Origin: Xylaria sp. FL1777 | Lineage: Eukaryota > Ascomycota > Sordariomycetes > Xylariales > Xylariaceae | DNA length: 42,767 nucleotides | Direction: 5' to 3' | Assembly (NCBI GenBank): GCA_022578965.1 | Contig: MU400789.1 | Coordinates: 1 to 42,767, forward strand | Shown here: in pieces, positions 35,001 to 42,767 of the stretch | How the letters are laid out: each line of letters begins with the position of its first letter | Position numbering within the stretch: the first letter of the stretch is position 1 | Program-made: the position numbers and the translations under genes | The notes under the pieces: generated by a model | What the model was told of the DNA's origin: nothing | Database searches by the model: none | The model's input: only the letters and a program-made list of their open reading frames with translations

Positions 35001-36223
35001 CCGAACGAGGCGATATTAATCTTCTGCGCCCAGCTAAACATAATAACCGTTTTACCCGACTGGTGGTGCGCCACCCGTAAGTTCCGTTGACTATCGTCAA
35101 AATATCACCCGATTGATCGCTCTTTAGGAGCTCTAAAGGGACACTAGCGACGCAGCAGAGAGTGCTGCAAATTGACTGCCTCCAAATAAAACCTCCCAAC
35201 GAGAATTCTCGCTCCGGTCACCCCACCCAATACTATAGCCGGAAGAAACGTGCTTTCGTGCCCCGATTCCATCTTCCTTGGCCACGTACTGACGAGAGGT
35301 GCCTAGAGCTGGCCATAGGTAAGGCATCTCATCTATATCGAAGCCTTTTCTTAGCCGGCTAAGCAAAAGTTAGTTTGGTGAGCTCGTGCCGAATTATTCC
35401 TGTGAGGATTTCTTTTCCAAAACTGCACGATATTCCATCACTGATCACATAATTGACTAGGCTCGTAAAACGAACGATTAATAAGCTAATGGCCTATTCT
35501 GACGTAAAAAGCAACGCATTGACTTGACCAAGGCCATGAAGCAACCTCGAATGCGCTGAACAGACTGACTACCGCGCGACATGTACCTACTTGATCGTAT
35601 AAGCGAAGCCCATACCAACAAGCTTGCCTCTGCGGATGACTGAAAACGTAGCTACTTGTGAAGATTTTAGCAGCTCTCGGCCGCTCAACCTCTCCAAATC
35701 CCTTTTGAATCCCACTCCCATTGCTGCGACCTGAGCGTAATGTTACCATGAAGCGATTTAGTATCTACTCACCGCTGCCTTTCATCGAGTTGGCGGCAAT
35801 GCCGTACAACACCATTGGCCCCGAAGTGAGTCCTGAGGTGAGTTGGTCTCCGAAGACTTCCTGGCTTCACACTAGATGTAGACGTCATAAGGAATGCGAT
35901 ATAACCCGTGCACCCCCGTGGCGGCACCTCGACGCACTGTCTTCAGAGTGGCTGTCACGGAGCTCTTATAGCTGCCCAGCCTATCTGCGACCCGGGGCTC
36001 GGAGTACTCGGCGTTCAATGGGCGTGAATACGAAGTGCGCAAAGCGACTCGTGCGATACTGGTGTCTGACCAAGTGGGATCGTAAAGTTTCGTGGGTTCT
36101 TCAACTGCAAATGTATCACCCTTCAAGTCCTAAGGAATGTGAAGAGTTTATGTGTTAGCACCTTTCCTGTAATTTCATGTTGTTCAGCAATTGAAATTGC
36201 GGGGCTGATTTCGTAGGTATCGT
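32076..36223. other. Intergenic, 4.1 kb, upstream of chitin synthase
   Basis: The longest gene-poor stretch. On the minus strand the first ~1 kb is pyrimidine-rich and probably contains the chitin synthase leader; an ATG-started frame at 33006-32521 in it is Ser/Leu/Pro-rich and looks like leader sequence. A cluster of TACCTA/TATG words lies at about 33200-33590. A weak two-exon candidate on the + strand at 35748-36085 is discussed as a finding. The part next to 36224 is the UPF2 3' UTR. Confidence 0.55.
33200..33590. repeat. Cluster of TACCTA/TAGGTA and TATG-type repeats
   Basis: Repeated TACCTACC, GTAGGTA, ATACATAC and GTATGTATG words in both orientations, including an alternating TATG/TATA stretch at about 33542-33580. 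Same word family as at 28225-28740 and 40860-41460. Confidence 0.8.
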
Positions 36224-39200
36224 TTAGAATCTGTATGCTTTCGACGCTTGTCTAGCCTTGGTTGACTCCAATGGGCTGTAGACAGATTCCTTGCCATCAC
36301 ACGTGCCCCTAGCAGACGTGGCCTTCACTACGGAGTCATACTGTATTTCTTTGTTTTTCTTGTCGTTGATATTTTGGGTGCGTGCATACCAGTCAACATC
36401 GCTCAATTGAAGTCTGCGGATCCGTTGCCCGCCGCGGTCTCTGTTGAGCTTCTCACTCCGGTTGGTGTGATAGGAAGGAGGTTTCTCGTGGCCTGAATCA
36501 TTCGATTTGTGAATATTTGGGTTGGGTACAAGGGGTGACAGGAGAGTATCACCATCTAGGTCTTCATTCTCGCGAAGATCATAATTGAGCACTAGGTTCT
36601 TGATACGCTGCTGCTCCTCACGCTCAGCCTGCTGCTGATTCTTCATTGCGACTGCAAATGTTGAATCAGAGGGCAGCACCACGTTGCGGGTCTGCAATCA
36701 TTAGTGGTAGCCAACAAAAAGCATGTACACATCACTCACCTGTTGTCTATTGCCTTTCTTTGTAAGGAGAGAGAAAGCCATTGTGCTAGCACCATCTCTA
36801 TTTTGCTCTTGCGAATCTGTATTTACTGAGGGCTCACGGGCTTTCGAGCGAAGCGGTAACGGTACATCAAACAACGGCTTACGGTCGAACTTCCGGGATT
36901 CTAAGCTCTCAGCCATCATTTTCGCAAACTCACGGTCAAACTCAGCCTCAGCCTCTGGGTCAAATTCTTCGGCCTTCTTTGTTACTATGATTGCCTCTTC
37001 TTCTGAATCCGAGTCTCTATTAGACTGAGACTGGTCGTGCTGGTCATCAGGGTCCTGTAATGATTAATTCATTGCATTTGGCCACGATAATTGCAAGGGA
37101 AACTCACCTCGCCATCGTCATCAGCCTCACCATCTTCGTCATCGCCACCAAGTTCTGAATCTCTGTCACTCTCAGCCTCGGGATCACCAAGTTCACCGTC
37201 GCCTTCTATTCCGTCATCTTCTGAAGATGAGCGGATAGACACATCATCTTGCTCTACGCTCTTATCAATTCCAGAGTTCTTTTGATCTTGTACGATTGCT
37301 AATTGAAGGGCTTTCGCTGCCTCTTCTAGGTTAGTAGCGAGCTTCCACTGTGGTCTTGTAAGGACAAATGTATCTTGGACGATGAATTCTATGTCCATTG
37401 GCAGAGGGTGTTTCGTGTGGATGTAATACTGCAGCCTTGTTAAAGATGTGCCCCTATCTAATCATGTAATGAACGAACCTGGAGAAACGAAAGGAAATAT
37501 TCAAGCTTTTTGCCTGCGGCGCCTCGGTTGAAGAACATGCCGCATGTTTCAAGCATTGTCGAGATGAGGCGAATGCGAAAGAAGTCGTCGGGCATGTCAA
37601 AAGGGTTCAGACGACCAGGGACCGGTGGCCCGCCTGTTTCTAATCAGTTGTCCATTCTCCCTCGAACAGGAATAAACCTACCATGACCATAGGTCAGAAT
37701 CTTGTACATGACCTCGAATATTACAGGGTGTTCCAGCATTCTATAGTTGTAGAGTTCACCGAGATACTTGATTTCGGCAATTCGTCTCTGGTTGTATCTG
37801 AACTCGTTTTGTTCTAGTCCAAATGTCACAGCGTCAAGAACATTATCGATAACCATGAGTACAAAGCTCGGGTGATACCGGTATATGGCACTAAGGAGAA
37901 TCGCGAGAATATGGATGCTGCCGTACTTAACCTTGGCAGGCCTCGTGAATATTTTTGCGAGAATAGCTACCACCTATAATTTTCTTGTCAGCAACAACTA
38001 ACCCTTAAAGAAGGTTCATAGTTGGTTATAAACATACTTCGGGCTCTTCCCAGTGTAGCCGCCGTATCTGCTTCAATATCTTCGTGTAATTCCGCTTCGT
38101 CATGTCCACATAGATAAGCTTGCGAATGAAGAGCTCTATAGGAGTGCGTTCCTTTTGCTGGATAGACGCTCTCTCAGGTGGATCCACGTAGTAGATCGCA
38201 TTCTCGATGAGCATACGCTCTGGTTGCCCAATATGTTGAACAGATTTCTTGCGTTGAAGCGTCTCTAAGAAGGTGGCCATACGAGGTGAAGTATCTGCGT
38301 TACGTAGAAGGTATCTTCCGCAATTTTCCAGGAGGTTGCATATGATCTCAATGTTCATCCGAGAGAAGTCATCAAGGCTGACCTTCAGGCAGTGGAAGAC
38401 AACATGTTCAGGCACAATGCCAAACTTGGTCAACTCGGCCAGGTATCTAATGTTGCTCAGCCGAACTTGACCAAGGAAGTCCTTTTCCTTCCGTCGTTGG
38501 AGACTTCGGAATTCTGCGTCTAGGTAGTCGACGATGCCTTTAGGGATGTCAGCCATGTATCTACCCAAAGTAGCGATAAGACGCGACCAATATGGTAAAA
38601 GGTCCGTTCGACCTTTGGGCACTTCGGTTAATCCCTTGATAAGTCGATTTCGCGATGCCTTAGAATTTAGAAAGCAGAACTTAACAGCCGTCTCGTCTGT
38701 CACATCCTTGCTTGTGAGATCTGGTAGCTTGGTTAGGAGGACGTCCACTTGGGCACCAATGGTCTTGTTTACGATAGCGGTGGACTGGTCATCGTTCACT
38801 TCAGCAGTCTTGGCGTTATCCGCGTTGTCTGTCGAATCAACCCTCTTGCCGACAGCTTCGTCTGCGTCTATCTTCTTCTTCTTGCCATCCTCCAGAAGTA
38901 TTCCGGGGACTTTGCCTTTCAGGTCAACTAGATTTTCGTAGAAGCGACGCTCGTCTTCGTCTTCCCAAATTCCTGCACCTTCGCTCTGACCCCTTAGGTA
39001 TTCTCCAGTCTTGACTAGGCCGATCGAGCCATTGGTATTAGAGAACCCATCTCCAGCCTCCTTTAAGTCGGGCATTTCCATATTAAGGACATCAGCAATG
39101 ACTTGGGCGTTGGAAGCCAAACGCTCTTGAGCCTTAAGTTGTTTCTCAAAGTTGGCCTGGCGATCCTCGAACACTTCTCCTGACTTGACATAGGCTTCTG

Positions 39201-40268
39201 AATTTCGCCCCTTCTGAGCAACAATGTGCTTCTGATCCTTCACTAGATGTGCCTTCACATCCTCAAAGTACTTTTTGAGAATATTCCTAAAGCGCTCTTG
39301 AGTTTCTGGAGGCGCAAATGGAGAGTCGTCGGTGTCAATTAGGTCGGATCCGACATCTTGCTCGGGCCCACTATCAAGAGGCTTAGCGACCCCGTCAGCC
39401 TCGACCGTTTTGCGGCCCTCAGCACCGGCTGGCTTAACACCCAGGATGTCCCAGCTGAATGACTTCACAAATATGACCAATAGAGGCAGATTGGTATGTT
39501 CTCTATCATGGCCAAGTAGATCCTTAAGAACCTCGAGAGGAAATGGTTCGGCACCACCACCCTTCGTGGCGTTCGCCGTCTTGATCTTGAGTTCGGCATT
39601 CTTCCCGTTCAGGCCGCGCGTCGCGTCGCCAGGTTTTACATCGTCAAGGGTTCGAAGAACACCAACAATCCAGAGCTCTGTAACTACCCGTAGAAGGGCC
39701 CGTTGACGAACAAGGCGATCCTTCTCCTCCTTTTCACGCAGTTCAGGTGCCAGAGTCTTCAGAAGGCTCTTGTCCGGTGTTGCCATTCCTTTGCCAAGAA
39801 GCCATCCAAGGTATTCGGTGAAATCGGTAGGACCGAAGCGTTGGTGAAGGGCACTGACGATCTCAACAGCGGCATCGATCTCACCAGGGGTTTTGAGCTT
39901 ACACAAGCCCTCGTAGCACGCTGAGACGACTTCGGAGAGGTATTTGGTCAGACTCAGAGTTCGAATCTCTTGCAGGAAGGTGTTCTGGGTAGCAGAGGAT
40001 ACAGCGGTGCGCAGTCGCTTGATAAAGGCGGTATTCTTTTTGAGCGAAGAATCTAAGGCAGAACCGAGGGGAAAAATGTCTGCCGCGCTGTCAGCATCTT
40101 GGTAGATCTAACTTTGTGTCAGCTCACAAACCTGACTCTCCATTCCATGCACGCTCGTTGAGAGACAGCAGCTCGCCTAAAAGGATGTCAATGCAAAGTG
40201 CGCAACAGGCGGATAAGCTGCATGTGGCGGGGCTGAGAGCAATACTGACGTCTTCGTGGGCGGTCCAT
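36224..40268 (-). CDS. UPF2: Nonsense-mediated mRNA decay factor Upf2/Nmd2
   Basis: Cytoplasmic/perinuclear scaffold that bridges Upf1 and Upf3 in nonsense-mediated decay. Eight exons: 40268-40250 (19 bp), 40176-40132 (45 bp), 40079-38038, 37973-37682, 37633-37479, 37428-37108, 37054-36740, 36691-36224; 1218 residues. The start gives MDRPRRRELLSLNERAWNGES, then SALDSSLKKNTAFIKRLRTA, the usual N-terminus. MIF4G-1 spans about 30-230 (SACYEGLCKLKTPGEID), MIF4G-2 about 400-620 (FLNSKASRNRLIKGLTEVPKGRTDLLPYWSRL), and MIF4G-3 (Upf3-binding) about 640-850 (LGELYNYRMLEHPVIFEVMYKILTYGH, LETCGMFFNRGAAGKKLEYFL). A long acidic region (about 905-960) precedes the C-terminal Upf1-binding part (MAFSLLTKKGNRQQTRNV). 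Introns are 48-73 bp. The first two exons rest on splice signals and homology and are the least certain. Confidence 0.95.
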
Positions 40269-41789
40269 CGTGGACAGCTGGTGGTAGAATTCGGGGAAAT
40301 AGATCAGTAGCTACATTCGTAAAACTATTCGGCAACCACTGCTAAGGCTAAGGGATGAAGCGCCCCAGGTAGTGGAAGTGATATGGAGTATCAGCCTCGG
40401 CCGGCATGGGTAGCAAGGTGAAGGACTCTGCCCTGACACGGAGACCAAGGCAGGCAGTGTCACATATGTGATCAATGGCAGTAGTTCGGCTGAGTTCCTA
40501 TGGGAGGTTGAGGGCGTGCTGATTGTTAGTCAGAATTGATGGCGACAACAGAAAATGCACACCAGTGACCAGTGGCGAAAGGGATAAAGAAAAGTGTTAG
40601 TGAGAAGGTAGAGAATTATCGAGTCTACGGATGATGTAGTTAGTCTTAGTGAGGTAAGTAGGTAGAGCGCCTTTTGTCGACTGATAGCCTTTCCGGCCAG
40701 CACCTTTGCATTATTGTACCTCCTAGGCTCTAGCGGGTATAAGGTTCATTCACTGCCCGCATAGAGCGCACTAACTTAGCGCTTTGCCCAATCAGAGCCA
40801 ATGATTGGTAGCCGCAGCCCTGCATATTCACAAATCAGGGACATATGCGTAGGAGCAACGTTCGATAAGGTACTTACCTGGTGGGTAGGTAATACAACCA
40901 CTGCGTAGTAGTGGCATGAGTTCCAAGTTGGTAGAGAGCGGGGTCATTAGCAACACCTTTTTTGGTCACCAATGCTCACTGCAGCCTCAGCCTTGCAGCA
41001 TCAATGCAGTGGCCTTTGAACGCGCAACCTAGAAGTACCTATATTTTTACGTAGGTACATATGCGAGTCAATTGCGCCGGATTCTTTAGCCGACATTGAT
41101 GATTTTATATTGAGATCGCCACGCTTTATGTAAATTGCTAATGAAGAATAATAATCTATGTAGCTCTAAGGTATTGACATATGTGTGTATAAGTACCTGA
41201 GTATATATAGAATTCGAAATTGTAATCACACTTATAATCATAGTATACTTCTTCTATAGCTGTCAAAGAGAGGTAGGTTAAACCTTACCTATTGTTAGCA
41301 TTCAATGTTCACATATGTCGGTAGGTTTAAACCTAAATATAATCATATTTGATATCAGATACCTGTATCAACCTCTACTATTCCAATGCACATGTGCTAC
41401 GTAAGTGTACCTACTAACCTACATAATACTGGTATACATGTACATATGTAGGTGCGCCTAGCACATGCATGTAGTGCTACGTTCTTCCTGTTAGATAAAG
41501 AATGCAGCCAGGTTACAAGTGTAAACCGATTAATAGAAGAAGCTGGAAAAAACAGAGTGTGGAATTACCTAGGTAAAGGCAAATAACATTTATATACACA
41601 TACCCAGAATATCTAGGCCGTAAACTGTCTGTCAGCCGGATAGCAACAGCTTTGCCACGGATCTGCCACGGACCATTATTATTTTTAACTACTACGATAT
41701 TATGTACACTTGTGGCTTCTAGGCAGCACAGGCCATAGTGTACACCGTGCAACAGTTGCTGTGCAAGAACCTAAGGAGCACAGACCAGC
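40269..41789. other. Intergenic: UPF2 promoter side and unique DNA before the AT-rich block
   Basis: No gene is supported. A CCAAT cluster lies at 40788-40808 (two CCAAT and one ATTGG, the latter two forming an inverted pair), about 520 bp upstream of the UPF2 start. TACCTA/TAGGTA words become frequent from about 40860 to 41460. A 9-bp direct repeat TGCCACGGA occurs at 41653-41661 and 41664-41672. Confidence 0.55.
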
Positions 41790-42767
41790 CTTACCTAAAT
41801 TGGTAATATTTATATATAGTTTTTTAGTACTGTACTTAAAAGATGTTTTTCTTTTAACATTTACTTTTTTAAGTATAAACCTAACTTTACGTAGTAATTA
41901 TAAAGTTTTAAGCTAATATTTAAAAAGCATAAATAGTTATTTAAGCAGCTTTATAGCATTATATTTTAAATAAACCTTTATATAATATATTAATACTTTA
42001 TTTATTTTTTACTTTATTTTTTAACTTTATTTTTATTTTATATACTTTAGTATTAATTTAATAAAATAACTAAAAGTAGCAATAAAACTATAAAGCTTAG
42101 CTTTAAAAGTAATAATTTAGTTAAACTAACAATTAATAATATTATTAAAAGTATTTATAAGCACGTTAATTAATTTGCAGTTAATTTATAACTATAATTT
42201 AATAAAATTAAAGCTATATTAATAAAAATATAGCAAAAACTAAACATAGCACTAAAAAAACAAAAGCTAAAAAACAAAGTTAATAATTTAATAAGCAAGC
42301 TTATTAATTTAAAAAATAACTAAGTATTATATATAAAGCAGCTAACTAATATAATAAGTAATAAAAAGCTTAAAAATTTAACTTTTAACTTTTATAAATA
42401 TTTTAAGCTTAATAATTTATAAACTAAGCAAAAATAGCACATTTAAACCATTTTTTTAAACGTATTTTTATTAAATAATGTTATTTAACTAAATAATTAT
42501 AAAGCAAAAAACAAAGTAACATTTTTAGTAATACTATAGCTAATAAAAGCAAATTATATAACTTTTAATAAAATTAAAAGCATTTAGAATTATTTAATTT
42601 AAGCATTAGTACTATATAAACTATAGCTAAAAAAAGTTATAATAAAGTTAAAAAAAAACTTTTATTAAGTAGCTTTATTTATTTATTATTATAATGCTAA
42701 TTAAATAAACTTTTTAAAAGCTATAATTTAAGTATTAATTAAATATAATATATTTTATAGTTTATTA
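41790..42767. repeat. Very AT-rich block, possible RIP-degraded repeat
   Basis: From about 41790 to the window end the sequence is overwhelmingly A and T, with CpG almost absent and no open frame of note. The change from roughly balanced composition is abrupt. This is the usual look of transposon remnants mutated by RIP in Pezizomycotina. No domain, LTR or terminal inverted repeat could be recognised; the block continues past the edge. Confidence 0.7.

Overview
The window reads as nuclear DNA of a filamentous ascomycete (Pezizomycotina, probably a Sordariomycete-like lineage; the order is not resolved). Reasons: genes are split by many short introns, mostly 43-75 bp with CTAAC/CTGAC-type branch points; one gene is a fungal chitin synthase of the non-myosin class VI type; long intergenic spaces separate single genes on both strands; and the right edge drops abruptly into a very AT-rich block of the kind left by transposon decay or repeat-induced point mutation. 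There is no prokaryotic, plasmid, phage or CRISPR signal.

Layout, left to right: a short-chain dehydrogenase cut by the left edge (-); a SulP/STAS/cyclic-nucleotide-binding transporter of the yeast Vsb1 type (-, 7 exons); a 2.7 kb gene-free stretch; GINS subunit PSF1 (-, 3 exons) sharing a divergent promoter with the bifunctional purine enzyme ADE16/17 (+, 3 exons); elongation factor 1-beta EFB1 (-, 5 exons) carrying the box C/D snoRNA snR18/U18 in its second intron; the mitochondrial disaggregase HSP78 (+, no intron); the RecQ4-like helicase HRQ1 (-, 2 exons); a small RRM-type protein (-, 4 exons); a Yrb2/RanBP3-like Ran-binding protein (-, 4 exons); a chitin synthase (-, 3 exons); the nonsense-mediated decay factor UPF2/NMD2 (-, 8 exons); then 1.5 kb of unique DNA and about 1 kb of AT-rich sequence.

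The genes do not form a pathway cluster. They are single-copy housekeeping functions: replication (PSF1, HRQ1), purine synthesis, translation and rRNA modification (EFB1 with snR18), mRNA surveillance (UPF2), nuclear export (Yrb2-like), mitochondrial proteostasis (HSP78), vacuolar transport (Vsb1-like) and cell wall (chitin synthase). Exon models were built by hand from splice signals and reading-frame continuity. All complete models close in frame at family-typical lengths, but none has been checked against RNA.

I found no undescribed multi-gene system. The best observations are the intronic snR18, an unusual 112-codon in-frame open stretch directly after the stop of the Ran-binding gene, a probable GC-AG intron in the transporter, a palindrome-prone TACCTA/TAGGTA motif scattered through intergenic DNA, and the AT-rich boundary at the right end.
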